DNA of 64,000 nucleotides. Origin: Staphylococcus gallinarum (GTDB lineage Bacteria > Bacillota > Bacilli > Staphylococcales > Staphylococcaceae). The stretch is from positions 1 through 64,000 of the forward strand of contig NZ_JXCF01000012.1 of NCBI RefSeq assembly GCF_000875895.1, in the 5' to 3' direction. The notes beneath the pieces are model-generated. The model did no database searches and had not been told where the DNA came from. It saw only the letters and a list, made by a program, of their open reading frames with translations. Below, one piece after another: positions 29,398 through 39,401 of the stretch (its first letter is position 1; the number at the start of each line of letters is the position of its first letter). The position numbers and the translations under genes are program-made.

Positions 29398-29457
29398 GCT
29401 TTGCCCTCTTTTCGAATCAGAATTATACTTTATATTATACGGCGAAAATACTATCAA

Positions 29458-29760
29458 TAAAAATGATGATTTTTGATTAATTCAATCAACATTATTGATG
29501 GCAATTCTTCTGATTTAAGTCAATTTCTCCTTATAATTCTATAAATTTATTTTTCCTCTTATACGTATTTGTCTTGTAATCATGTTAGGTGAAGCATTTT
29601 CTAAATTGGTGCCATAGACATTACAATTCATTCTACACGTTATGATGACGTAACTTAGAGTTAAAAACGATGTCCCAGTGACGTGTAGTTGTGCTTATGA
29701 TAATATCGAAATATAATCAATAGTATTAAGCGATAGACAATCTTTCGTATAATAGGAGGT
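29458..29760. other. intergenic stretch, no gene seen
   Basis: Between the MFS gene and the DHFR-like gene. CTACACGT (29633) and ACGTGTAG (29682) form a small inverted repeat. A short frame from 29584 (MLGEAFSKLVP) stops at once; no family is recognised, though it may be a decayed gene remnant. Confidence 0.4.
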
Positions 29761-30330
29761 ATGATGATGACTTCGAAATCGGAGACCGGCAAGGTAATTT
29801 TAGATTTGGCTATTACATTAGACGGATTTATCGAAGGAGAAAATGGTGAAGTTGATTGGTGCATCATGGATCCTGAGATGTCCTTTACAACGTTCCTAAA
29901 TCAAATTGACACAATACTATATGGAAGAAAAAGTTATGATTTATGGGGACAATTCACGCCAACGAATGACGCAACTGAAGATGAAAAGGAAATGTGGAAT
30001 ATAATTCACAGCAAAGTAAAATATGTATTTTCTAAATCGCAAACCTATCCAGAGGAAAATGTTCACGTTATCAGCGAAGATATTTCCAAAACAGTGAATC
30101 GATTAAAACAAGAATCTACAAAAAACCTATGGTTATATGGTGGTTCAAGCCTAATCACTACATTTATTGAATTAAATTTGATTGACGAATATAGACTCTC
30201 AATACACCCTGTTATCTTGGGATCAGGAAAACCACTATTCGATGATTTAAAGCATAGATTAAATTTAACATTGATTGAAACAAACACCTTTACTTCCGGT
30301 GTCGTTCAACTCATTTATCGTACCCACTAG
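29761..30330 (+). CDS. dihydrofolate-reductase-like (RibD C-terminal domain) protein
   Basis: A 189-residue protein of the RibD_C/DHFR-like family (YwjB/YyaP type). Visible are ITLDGFIEGENGEVDW near the start, TILYGRKSYDLW, NLWLYGGSSLITTFIELNLIDEYRLS and PVILGSGKPLF, the NADPH-binding fold. Three ATGs lie at 29761, 29764 and 29767 after AGGAGG; spacing favours 29764 or 29767. The physiological substrate is unknown; it is not the housekeeping FolA. Confidence 0.83.
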   Translation: MMMTSKSETGKVILDLAITLDGFIEGENGEVDWCIMDPEMSFTTFLNQIDTILYGRKSYDLWGQFTPTNDATEDEKEMWNIIHSKVKYVFSKSQTYPEENVHVISEDISKTVNRLKQESTKNLWLYGGSSLITTFIELNLIDEYRLSIHPVILGSGKPLFDDLKHRLNLTLIETNTFTSGVVQLIYRTH

Positions 30331-30610
30331 AATTATAGAAATCTTGATGATAATATTATGCCAAACGTTTACTAAAAGTAAAATTAACATCAAAGTAATA
30401 AGACTGCTAATAGAAAAAAATTAATTAAAAAGTAATGATATCCATAACAATTTAATTAATGATAGCACTTTCTATTATGACTCATGCTTATAATCAATAA
30501 ATTAACAACCTAACATCACCATAAACATATTAAATTGGTACAACAATACCACTGTTATTCACTTTATAAAAACAATCTATGCTAAAAATTATTCTAGCAG
30601 GAGTGATTTT

Positions 30611-30853
30611 ATGAAAAAAGACGATAAACTAAATGTTTATGAAATGATATTTACTGTTATTGCTATCGTATTTCTAACCTTGGGAGCTTTAATCCTGTTT
30701 GATTATATACATATTAATAATCAATTTGGAAATTTATATTTTTTCGCCTTCTTTATAACCATGTTTATTATATATATTAGAAGATCGAAAATCATTGCGT
30801 TACTGTATTTAATAGCAGGTATTTTATATTTAATAAGTATAATAAATAATTAA
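30611..30853 (+). CDS. small membrane protein, unknown
   Basis: An 80-residue protein with three hydrophobic segments (IFTVIAIVFLTLGALILFDYI, NLYFFAFFITMFIIYI, ALLYLIAGILYLISI) and a short charged start (MKKDDKLN). AGGAGTGA precedes the ATG. Not recognised. The flanking stretches 30331-30610 and 30854-31120 show no further gene. Confidence 0.6.
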   Translation: MKKDDKLNVYEMIFTVIAIVFLTLGALILFDYIHINNQFGNLYFFAFFITMFIIYIRRSKIIALLYLIAGILYLISIINN

Positions 30854-31122
30854 TGGCCATCTCTAAATTATAAATAGATGGTTACTTTGCTCTATTACCA
30901 ATTTAGTTATGTAAACGAAGACTAAGAGTCAGCGACTATAAATTATCTATTGAAATTTTTTATATTTCCGCTACTAATCCAACTATTTTTTAAATACCTA
31001 AAATAAATATTAATAGTAGATACTCACTTTTAAACAATACAAATTACATTATATTTCATATAACAAAGACACCTCCCAAAAGTTTAGTATACTCATGGAA
31101 AGCGTCTCAAAGAATAATTTTA

Positions 31123-31156
31123 ATGCCCGACAAGTTCAGCTGAACCTATCGGGCAT
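31123..31156. terminator. hairpin downstream of groEL
   Basis: GCCCGA-CAAG-TTCAGCTGAA-CCTA-TCGGGC, a GC-rich stem with A/T-rich flanks. A second hairpin (AACGGCTTTTATAAGCCGTT, 31212-31231) directly follows the groEL stop. Confidence 0.6.
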
Positions 31157-31232
31157 TTATTTGAACTTTTTAAGTCATTGTTATGTCTTCGAAAATCGAA
31201 AAACGTTGTAACAACGGCTTTTATAAGCCGTT

Positions 31233-32885
<1,653 letters not shown>

Positions 32886-32913
32886 TTATTGTTAAAATAT
32901 ATATATAAGGTCT

Positions 32914-33201
32914 TTATTCTTCAATAATTGCTAAAATGTCATCTTCATTAACGATTAAGTATGTTTCGTCTCCACGTTTAACTTCTGTACCAGCATATTG
33001 TTGGAAGACTACTTTATCGCCTTTATTAACTTCAGGAACAACTCGAGTACCATTTTCTAAAGTACGTCCTGCACCTACTTCTACAACAGTTCCTTCGTTA
33101 GATTTTTCTTTAGCGCTATCTGTTAATACGATTCCGCTTTTCGTTGTTTGTTCTTGTTCTGTTTTTTGTATAATCACTCGACTACCTAATGGCTTTAACA
33201 T
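32914..33201 (-). CDS. groES: co-chaperonin GroES
   Basis: The 10-kDa lid of GroEL, 95 residues from the ATG at 33201 ([17 protein letters not shown]). The upstream in-frame ATG at 33237 lies in the CIRCE element and is not a start; GAGGAGG precedes the chosen ATG. The mobile loop lies at about residues 17-32 ([16 protein letters not shown]), and the end [11 protein letters not shown] is typical. Confidence 0.98.
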   Translation of the reverse strand: MLKPLGSRVIIQKTEQEQTTKSGIVLTDSAKEKSNEGTVVEVGAGRTLENGTRVVPEVNKGDKVVFQQYAGTEVKRGDETYLIVNEDDILAIIEE

Positions 33202-33230
33202 TGACTGTTCCTCCTCAAAATAGTAAATCG

Positions 33231-33257
33231 TTAGCACTTAATGTACTTGAGTGCTAA
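33231..33257 (-). promoter_or_regulatory. CIRCE operator (HrcA) of groESL
   Basis: TTAGCACTC-N9-AAGTGCTAA on the minus strand: nine-base arms with one mismatch around a nine-base loop, between the promoter and the groES start. HrcA represses here outside heat stress. Confidence 0.92.
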
Positions 33258-33267
33258 TACACTTTCT

Positions 33268-33296
33268 ATAATAATCAAATTTGGTCAATAATTCAA
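33268..33296 (-). promoter_or_regulatory. groESL promoter with degenerate CtsR box
   Basis: On the minus strand TTGAAT (33296-33291), 17 bases, TATTAT (33273-33268). Inside, AATCAAA-TTT-GGTCAAT (33273-33289, + strand) is a degenerate CtsR heptad repeat (RGTCAAA-NAN-RGTCAAA). Dual HrcA/CtsR control of groESL is known in staphylococci. Confidence 0.6.
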
Positions 33297-33378
33297 GTTA
33301 AAACTATTCATCGTAAATTTTGTACATGTCTGCTATTTACGATAGAATAAATACTATACTTATTATTGGAGGTTCACC

Positions 33379-34122
33379 ATGTCTCGATTATGGGCGTCAA
33401 TTTTGACATTATTAATTTATGGACTAGCACAATTAGGAGTAGTCATACTTCAATTGTTAGGCCTTTTTGACAATCTTTCTGGGAAAGAATTGCTTTTTGC
33501 TAGTATATATTCTCAGGTAGCTTGCTTTATTGTAGCTGCAATACTCATCATACTTATTAATCTTTTTATAAAAAACCCTTCCTACATTGAACGTCAAACC
33601 AAGGAAAAGAAAAGATATGTAATATTGTGGGCAGTTGTTGGTTTTGCTATAGTAATGATATATCAAATTATTGCTGGTACAATAAATATGTACGTATTTG
33701 GAGCACCAAATAAAAGCCCTAATACTGCAAGATTAATGAAAGTCGCACAAGAAATACCTTTATTTATAATCTTAATATCAACAGTAGGTCCCATTCTAGA
33801 AGAGTTTGTATTTAGAAAGGTTATATTCGGGGAAATATATAACTTAATCAAAGGAAATAAAGTAGTAAGCTTTCTTATAGCAGCAATCGTTAGTTCTATA
33901 ATCTTTAGTGCTGCTCACGGCGACCCTTCATTCTTTATTATTTATTTTGGTATGGGATTTATCTTTTCTGCATTATATGCATATACAAAGCGCATTTGGG
34001 TTCCTATTTTAGTACATATTATGCAAAATAGTTTAGTTGTCATTATCCAAATTGTTATTGGACCTGAAAAAATAAAACAACTACAAGAAACAACATCATT
34101 TATCATTCATTTCATTTGTTGA
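33379..34122 (+). CDS. mroQ: CPBP intramembrane protease MroQ
   Basis: A 247-residue polytopic membrane protease of the CPBP/Abi family. The catalytic motifs are GPILEEFVFRKVIFG (EExxxR), AAHGDPSFFIIYFGMG (His) and VPILVHIMQNSL (His). In S. aureus MroQ, encoded between groES and sdrH, is needed for AgrD peptide maturation and export, so it belongs functionally with agr 5 kb away. GGAGG precedes the ATG. The length is normal and the motifs are intact. Confidence 0.92.
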   Translation: MSRLWASILTLLIYGLAQLGVVILQLLGLFDNLSGKELLFASIYSQVACFIVAAILIILINLFIKNPSYIERQTKEKKRYVILWAVVGFAIVMIYQIIAGTINMYVFGAPNKSPNTARLMKVAQEIPLFIILISTVGPILEEFVFRKVIFGEIYNLIKGNKVVSFLIAAIVSSIIFSAAHGDPSFFIIYFGMGFIFSALYAYTKRIWVPILVHIMQNSLVVIIQIVIGPEKIKQLQETTSFIIHFIC

Positions 34123-34134
34123 TATTGACTAATA

Positions 34135-34177
34135 AAAAAATAGAGCTAATCTATTATGATTAGCTCTATTTTTTTAG
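34135..34177. terminator. terminator of mroQ and sdrH, bidirectional
   Basis: AAAAAAATAGAGCTAATC / GATTAGCTCTATTTTTTT hairpin between convergent genes. Confidence 0.85.
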
Positions 34178-34256
34178 CAATTATTTAAGACTTCACAATT
34201 TTCTTTTTAACATCCTATCTTAATGTTTCATTTTATTTACATAAGTAGCGAATAGT

Positions 34257-36470
34257 TTATTTTCTTCTATGAACAAAGTAACCAATCACCATTCCTAAGA
34301 ATATAACTATCATTGCAGTTATTAATGCAAATAATGTTCTTTCAAATTTGATATCAATCGCTGAACTTTCATTCTTTTCTTTTGTATCTGTCAGTTCTTC
34401 TTCACTACTTGAATGATATTCATACTTACCTGAAGATGCTTTCGTTTTAGGATTTTTCAAATCAGGCATTGAACCAATATCCCCTGTAATTAATGCTAAT
34501 ACTTGTTTATCTAAATTTTTATAATACGTACTTGATTTTAGAGGATTAAAATATTCAAATTTAAAATAGTTTGTTCCTTTTTGCAATGAATTTAAATATG
34601 CATTATCTTCAAATCTCTGCTTTTTTAAAACTGCAGAGATTTCTTTATCGGTGACACTTGCGGCTTTGTTGTTTAATTCTCGAACCTGATTTAACACAAA
34701 TGGATTATATTTAAACGATCCACTAGACATTTGTTTAAAACGATTCACAACTCTTGTATCACCATTATTACGGTTAATTTGTTGTTCCTTATTTGCTGAC
34801 AATTCGCCATAGGTTACCCCATTATTTTCATCTGAACTATATTGTGGTGCAGCTGTATTCACTGGATGTTCAGAAGCATGATTATCTTGGTTGTGATTTA
34901 CTGTTGTAGTATCTGTGTTGACCGAATGGTGACTCGATTGATTTCCTGTATTACTACTAGCTGTCGTATTATCTGGTCGCGTATTCTGAGTAGTATGGGT
35001 ATCACCTGGAGTTATCGTCGATGCATCATCATGTGTTGGTTGTTCGGTTGATTGATGCCCTGAATTGTCTGGTTCATTCGAACTTGGCATCTGTCCTGTA
35101 CTATCATCCTCTGATTTATCCGGTGATGTTGGTTGATGCGGTTTATCCGTATTATTAGGTTTACTTGGTGGCTGCATATCACCTGTTTGAGAATCATCAT
35201 CTCCAGTATTATCAGGTTGCGTCGTACTATTAGAATCATCTGATCCTGTACCATCCGTTTGCCCTGAATTGCCTGTTGAATCACCAGTTGATGAGCCATC
35301 TGATCCTGTACCATCTGTTTGCCCTGAATTGTCTGTTGAATCATCACCATTTGAGTCATTTGAATTATCTGGAGCATTTGGTTTTGAATCGTCCGAAGTA
35401 TCTCCAGTATGACTAGGTGGTGGTTTCACATCACTATTCGGTTGATTTGTGTCATCTGGATTTTCTGATGAATTGTCTCCATCTGCTTGAGAATTATCAT
35501 CATCTCCAGTGTTATCAGGATTCACATTATCATCTGGATTATCAGGTTGCGTCGTACTATTAGAATCATCTGATCCTGTACCATCTGTTTGCCCTGAATT
35601 GTCTGTTGAATCACCAGTTGATGAGCCATCTGATCCTGTACCATCTGTTTGATTTGAATTGCCTGTTGAATCATCACCATTTGAGTCATTTGAATTATCT
35701 GTAGTATTTGGTTTTGAATCGTCTGATGCATCTCCTGTATTCGTTGTACTGTCTGAGCCATCCTGTGGCGTTGAATTATTTGAACCTGATGTATCGTTAT
35801 TCGTCCCATCTGTCTGGCTTGGATTAGTGTTATCAGTTGGGACATTAGAGTTTGATTGATCATCAGAATTTGGTATTGAATTATCAATACGATCTGTATC
35901 GGTTGGATTTTCAGTACTCGGCTCATTGTTATTATCTGACTGACTTGGCTCACCATTATTATTAGGTTCCCCACTATCTGAATCATCCGTACTATAATCT
36001 GGCAAAGTCTCTCCTGTACCATCATCTGAATTTGAATCATTTGTCTCAGAATCATTTGATTGTTCTGTCGTATTATCTTCTTGCGGTATCGAATCTGTTT
36101 GATTCGAATTAATATCTTGCGTTAATAGCGTATCTTGCGATTTACTATCATCAGCTGTCGTGTTAGTATTCGTTGGTTGTTCTGTCACATCTTGATAAGT
36201 TGTTGTGGCCTTATCACTGTTCAAGGTGTTTTGACTATTATTATCACTCGTGTTTGTAACGTCTGCATTATTATTTGTTTCCGGATATTTAACATTTCTC
36301 ATTAAACTATCTCGTTGATTTGTATCTCTATTTTCTATATTATCTACACTTTTGTATTGTGAATCATTATTTTGTTGTATTGCACCATATGTCGGCTTTG
36401 TAACTAACACAGTACTAAGTGCAAATACAAAGCTTGAAACGACCATTTTTTGTGAAAAAGGATGCTTCAT
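34257..36470 (-). CDS. sdrH: Ser-Asp-Asn-rich surface protein SdrH
   Basis: A 737-residue secreted, membrane-anchored protein, far longer than S. aureus SdrH (about 420). It starts with a signal peptide (FSQKMVVSSFVFALSTVLVTKPTYG), then a long Asp/Asn/Ser/Thr/Gly repeat region (residues about 90-520) built on units like QTDGTGSDDSNS, a conserved globular part near 560-680 (SGSFKYNPFVLNQVREL, YFKFEYFNPLKSSTYYKNL) and a C-terminal membrane helix with RRK, without LPXTG. A 193-bp segment is present twice (35212-35404 and 35540-35732). Its position between mroQ and the nitroreductase is syntenic with S. aureus. Role unclear; RBS GGAGGC. Confidence 0.88.
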   Translation of the reverse strand: MKHPFSQKMVVSSFVFALSTVLVTKPTYGAIQQNNDSQYKSVDNIENRDTNQRDSLMRNVKYPETNNNADVTNTSDNNSQNTLNSDKATTTYQDVTEQPTNTNTTADDSKSQDTLLTQDINSNQTDSIPQEDNTTEQSNDSETNDSNSDDGTGETLPDYSTDDSDSGEPNNNGEPSQSDNNNEPSTENPTDTDRIDNSIPNSDDQSNSNVPTDNTNPSQTDGTNNDTSGSNNSTPQDGSDSTTNTGDASDDSKPNTTDNSNDSNGDDSTGNSNQTDGTGSDGSSTGDSTDNSGQTDGTGSDDSNSTTQPDNPDDNVNPDNTGDDDNSQADGDNSSENPDDTNQPNSDVKPPPSHTGDTSDDSKPNAPDNSNDSNGDDSTDNSGQTDGTGSDGSSTGDSTGNSGQTDGTGSDDSNSTTQPDNTGDDDSQTGDMQPPSKPNNTDKPHQPTSPDKSEDDSTGQMPSSNEPDNSGHQSTEQPTHDDASTITPGDTHTTQNTRPDNTTASSNTGNQSSHHSVNTDTTTVNHNQDNHASEHPVNTAAPQYSSDENNGVTYGELSANKEQQINRNNGDTRVVNRFKQMSSGSFKYNPFVLNQVRELNNKAASVTDKEISAVLKKQRFEDNAYLNSLQKGTNYFKFEYFNPLKSSTYYKNLDKQVLALITGDIGSMPDLKNPKTKASSGKYEYHSSSEEELTDTKEKNESSAIDIKFERTLFALITAMIVIFLGMVIGYFVHRRK
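35212..35404. repeat. 193-bp direct repeat in sdrH, copy 2 (C-terminal)
   Basis: Near-identical to 35540-35732, in the same frame; encodes residues about 356-420. Copies start 328 bp apart, so homologous recombination could delete or add 109 codons in frame. Confidence 0.8.
35540..35732. repeat. 193-bp direct repeat in sdrH, copy 1
   Basis: Partner of 35212-35404; encodes residues about 247-311. Differences are scattered single bases. Confidence 0.8.
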
Positions 36471-36657
36471 TAATTCGCCTCCCTAAAATTTCTCATATCA
36501 ATTTCAGTATATTAGAATTCATCTATTATTTCATTAAAAGTTAGTTATTGAAAGATAATATTAATATCTTTGAAATTTTATGTAAAAACCTATTTACAAA
36601 CTAAGATATAATTATTATACTTAATATATAATTTAAATCGGATAAGGAGTTTTAGCC

Positions 36658-37287
36658 ATGGGTTTATTTAATAAAAACACAAAAACATTAGATAGTTTTC
36701 AAAATGCAGTCGAAACACGACGCACAATTTATAGTTTAGAAAAAGAAATTTCAATTTCAGATAAAGAAGTAGAATCAATCATTGAACATGCAATCAAACA
36801 TGTTCCATCTTCATTTAACTCACAATCTACTCGTATTGTCTTATTATTAAATGATAAACATGATGCGTTTTGGGATATTACAAAAAATGAATTGAAAAAA
36901 GTTATGGGTGACGACAGAGACTTCCAACCTACATCAGATAAAATTGATAACTTTAAACATGCATACGGTACAATTCTTTACTTTGAAGACACAGAAGTTG
37001 TTGAGGGATTACAACAGCAAATGCCAAGTTATGCTGAAAACTTCGCAATTTGGTCTAATCAAACTAATGCAATGCATCAATTTGCAGTATGGACTGCTTT
37101 AAGCACTGAAGGTATAGGCGCGTCATTACAACACTATAACCCATTAGTAGACGAAGCTACACAAGAAGCTTTTGATATTCCAAAAACATGGAAATTAATT
37201 GCTCAAATGCCATTTGGTAACATTCGTGAAGCTGCTGGAGAAAAAGAATTCCAAGATGTTAACGCTCGTTTCTTAGTAAGAAAATAG
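36658..37287 (+). CDS. nitroreductase family protein
   Basis: A 209-residue FMN-dependent oxidoreductase of the nitroreductase superfamily (YdgI/YodC-like). FMN contacts are suggested by ETRRTIYSLEKE near the N-terminus, PSSFNSQSTRIV, and the C-terminal QMPFGNIREAAGEKE. The expected partner is NAD(P)H with quinone or nitro substrates; the physiological one is unknown. GGAG precedes the ATG. It keeps the syntenic place between sdrH and the nitrilase gene. Confidence 0.87.
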   Translation: MGLFNKNTKTLDSFQNAVETRRTIYSLEKEISISDKEVESIIEHAIKHVPSSFNSQSTRIVLLLNDKHDAFWDITKNELKKVMGDDRDFQPTSDKIDNFKHAYGTILYFEDTEVVEGLQQQMPSYAENFAIWSNQTNAMHQFAVWTALSTEGIGASLQHYNPLVDEATQEAFDIPKTWKLIAQMPFGNIREAAGEKEFQDVNARFLVRK

Positions 37288-37330
37288 CTCTAAATTAATA
37301 TAGAAGTTAATCAATAGTATATAGTAATAA

Positions 37331-37371
37331 AAAGTAAGTATTTTGATTGAATCATAATACTTACTTTTTTG
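37331..37371 (+). terminator. nitroreductase gene terminator
   Basis: AAAAAGTAAGTATT / AATACTTACTTTTTT hairpin. Confidence 0.8.
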
Positions 37372-37498
37372 GATGAAATTATTTTTACTATATGTATATT
37401 AGATTAACTTCTTTTTTATTGGTTAAATTCGAATAATTTTGAATTATCTATATTTATTTAGTATATTAACTCTAACAACAAATTAAGGGGCGATTTAA

Positions 37499-38287
37499 AT
37501 GAATATAGAGATCTTTCAATTTAAAGTAGAACCTGCAAACGTAACTTTAAATGAAGAAACTATCTTAAATTGGTTTGAAAAATATGTTTCCAATGACACT
37601 GACCTGGTTGTTTTACCAGAAATGTGGAACAACGGCTATGCTCTTCCCCAATTACATCAACTCGCTGATAAAAATTTAACACGCAGTTATGCTTTTATTA
37701 GTAAATTAGCTAAACAATTTAAAGTAGATATTGTAGCTGGTTCAGTGTCAAATTCTAAAAATGATCATATTTATAATAGTGCTTTTACAGTGACAAAAGA
37801 TGGTACTTTAGTAAATAGTTATGACAAAGTGCATCTAGTCCCTATGCTAGACGAACCTAGATTTATGACGCCTGGCACAACTGTACCAGAGAAATTCAAA
37901 CTTTCTAATGGTATCGAAGCTACACAAATCATCTGTTATGATTTGCGCTTCCCTGAATTATTGAGATATCCAGCAAAAAATGGCGCACAAATTGCATTTT
38001 ATGTGGCACAATGGCCTGAAGTAAGAGCGAATCATTGGTTAGCATTATTACAGGCTCGCGCTATTGAAAATAATATCTTTATTGTTGCATGTAATGGCTG
38101 TGGAGATGACGGCAATACATTATATGCTGGAAAGTCAGCAGTGATTAATCCGAACGGTGAAATTGTAGAACAGCTCAAAGAAAAAGAAGGACATATAACA
38201 TGCGAGATAGATTTAAACGAAGTTGAACAGCAAAGAGCTGCCATACCTGTATTTGATAATTTAAGAACTGATTTATATAAATACTAA
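37499..38287 (+). CDS. carbon-nitrogen hydrolase (nitrilase superfamily)
   Basis: A 262-residue cytosolic amidase. The nitrilase triad is intact: Glu in LPEMWNNGY (about residue 42), Lys in YDKVHLVP (about 111) and Cys in IICYDLRFPELLR (about 146). Closest in character to omega-amidases such as YafV/MtnU, which deaminate 2-oxoglutaramate or 2-oxosuccinamate; the substrate is inferred. GGGGCG precedes the ATG. It is convergent with RNAIII and shares its terminator. Confidence 0.87.
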   Translation: MNIEIFQFKVEPANVTLNEETILNWFEKYVSNDTDLVVLPEMWNNGYALPQLHQLADKNLTRSYAFISKLAKQFKVDIVAGSVSNSKNDHIYNSAFTVTKDGTLVNSYDKVHLVPMLDEPRFMTPGTTVPEKFKLSNGIEATQIICYDLRFPELLRYPAKNGAQIAFYVAQWPEVRANHWLALLQARAIENNIFIVACNGCGDDGNTLYAGKSAVINPNGEIVEQLKEKEGHITCEIDLNEVEQQRAAIPVFDNLRTDLYKY

Positions 38288-38295
38288 AAAACATA

Positions 38296-38334
38296 AAAAA
38301 ACCGTGAGCTTGGGAGGGGCTCACGGTTTTTGTA
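38296..38334. terminator. shared terminator of the nitrilase gene and RNAIII
   Basis: AAACCGTGAGC / GCTCACGGTTT stem whose minus-strand loop is CCCCTCCCAA, the C-rich loop of RNAIII hairpin 14, with T-runs both ways. Confidence 0.9.
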
Positions 38335-38499
38335 ACTTATTATTAAGGGAATGTTTTTACAGTTAATTCTCTATCTATTTTTTGGGGATGTTATTAATTA
38401 TGAAAAAATTTTTAGTGAATTTACCGTTAATTAATGATAAATTGAATGATGTTTACGATAGCTTACATCTTAACATTCCAAACATCTCTGTTATAGATG

Positions 38500-38910
38500 T
38501 TTGAATATTGATTTCAGACTGGGAAAGGTCTGTCCTCAATGTGTAATACCCTTTGCTTAAAGACTGGGAAAATCCTTATCACAAAAGTATTAATGGCACT
38601 CATCTGAGACTGGGAATTGATCTCATGTTTGAGTGATTAATTGATACTTGATTTAAAGACTGGGAATGATCTTAAATCAATGTAATAGCTCGTACTTAAT
38701 TTGTGACTGGGAAAGGTCAATGATATTAAGTACTTTAAAATACTCATTTTGAGACTGGGAATGGTCTATTAAGTATGAGTAATAAATGATACGCATTCGA
38801 GATTGGGAAAGATCTACGAATGTGTTACTGTTGATTTGCGACTGGGAATAATCATCAAATCAAAAAAACTGATAAAACAATATTCTGACATATAGAATTG
38901 GGAATATTCT
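38500..38910 (-). repeat. nine-unit hairpin array inside RNAIII
   Basis: Conserved core GACnnTTCCCAGTC read on the minus strand; intervals between cores are 45, 46, 50, 47, 48, 48, 39 and 56 bases. Outer stems differ in sequence but pair internally (for example TTGATTTAA...TTTAAATCAA, TTCGTAGAT...ATCTCGAA, CACTC...GAGTG), which is compensatory structure. Confidence 0.88.
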
Positions 38911-38959
38911 ATAACATCAAAATAACTTTGCTTATTCTATTGAATAAAACAAAATTGTG

Positions 38960-39004
38960 CTATTTTACAAAGTCACTAACTAATGCTGAAAAGTAATTTG
39001 TCAC
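38960..39004 (-). pseudogene. hld: delta-toxin remnant or 14-residue peptide
   Basis: At the expected place in RNAIII, AAAGGAGG is followed eight bases later by GTG and the peptide MTNYFSALVSDFVK, then TAG. This lines up with delta-toxin residues 1-14 (MAQDIISTIGDLVK), and the stop falls exactly at Trp15 (TGG in hld); local DNA GTGACTTTGTAAAATAG matches GTGACTTAGTAAAATGG. The frame stays open for 16 more codons after the TAG. An ATG just upstream is followed at once by a stop. Whether the 14-mer is made is unknown. Confidence 0.7.
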
Positions 39005-39206
39005 TACATCAGCCTCCTTTGTTTGTATTCAAAGAATTGAAAAACGACCACTATTACCAGTATTTCACTCAACTATACAAAAGTGAACTTACCTTTAATA
39101 GTTAATTAATTGAACCCCTGCTCTTAAGTTCAATCAATCATAATCATTACAAACAAAATGATTAATGATTTGTAAAATGTTTATCACTTCTTTGTGATAC
39201 ATGACC

Positions 39207-39273
39207 ATTTAACCATGAATTAAAAGTGACTTGGTCATTTTTTCTTAACTTGTCAAAATTTATTCCAAACTGC
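39207..39273 (-). promoter_or_regulatory. agr P3 promoter with AgrA repeats
   Basis: Minus strand: repeats GCAGTTTGG (39273-39265) and ACAAGTTAAG (39253-39244), then an extended -10 TGG-TTAAAT (39212-39207), with the start near 39200. The distance from repeat to -10 (about 31 bases) equals that at P2. Confidence 0.7.
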
Positions 39274-39313
39274 AAAAATATATATGTTAAAATTAAACAG
39301 ATAGGTAAATGAA

Positions 39314-39380
39314 ACAGTTAGGAACTCAAAAAGTACAGTTGAGCAATAAGACGCTCAAAACTTAATTAAATTTGTATAAT
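39314..39380 (+). promoter_or_regulatory. agr P2 promoter with AgrA repeats
   Basis: ACAGTTAGG (39314-39322) and ACAGTTGAG (39335-39343), 21 bases apart, match the AgrA direct repeat; TATAAT follows at 39375-39380. Confidence 0.88.
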
Positions 39381-39401
39381 ACAAGCAAGGAGAGAAGCGT
39401 A

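Larger units (their letters stand above)
38296..39200 (-). ncRNA. rnaIII: RNAIII, agr effector RNA, enlarged form
   Basis: Divergent from agrB and about 905 nt long (514 nt in S. aureus). The 5' hairpin (TATCACAAAGAAGTGATA) and the 3' domain (minus strand: GTAAGCTATCGTAAAC, CATAATTAATAACATCCCC, AAACATTCCCTTAATAATAAG, then the CCCCTCCC terminator loop) closely match S. aureus RNAIII as I recall it. The middle differs: nine hairpins, each with a UUCCCA loop flanked by short GAY/RUC stems and longer outer stems, at about 48-nt spacing (loops at 38520, 38565, 38611, 38661, 38708, 38756, 38804, 38843, 38899). UCCC loops are the motif that RNAIII uses to pair with Shine-Dalgarno regions. It contains a delta-toxin remnant at 38960-39004. 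Confidence 0.92.

Noticed and set aside
29633..29689. CTACACGT/ACGTGTAG inverted repeat as a mobile-element end
   Set aside because: Arms are only eight bases, and no duplication or transposase is nearby.
34842..36055. Open frames in other frames and the opposite strand of sdrH
   Set aside because: They follow from the repetitive Asp/Ser/Asn codons and have no independent support.
38401..38505. A 34-residue ORF on the + strand (MKKFLVNLPLINDKLND...)
   Set aside because: It lies antisense to the conserved 3' domain of RNAIII, whose structure explains the sequence; coding is probably chance.
38500..38910. CRISPR-like array because of about 48-nt periodic repeats
   Set aside because: Only about 14 bases recur and they form hairpin loops with variable self-pairing arms; there are no cas genes, and the array lies inside RNAIII with its conserved ends.
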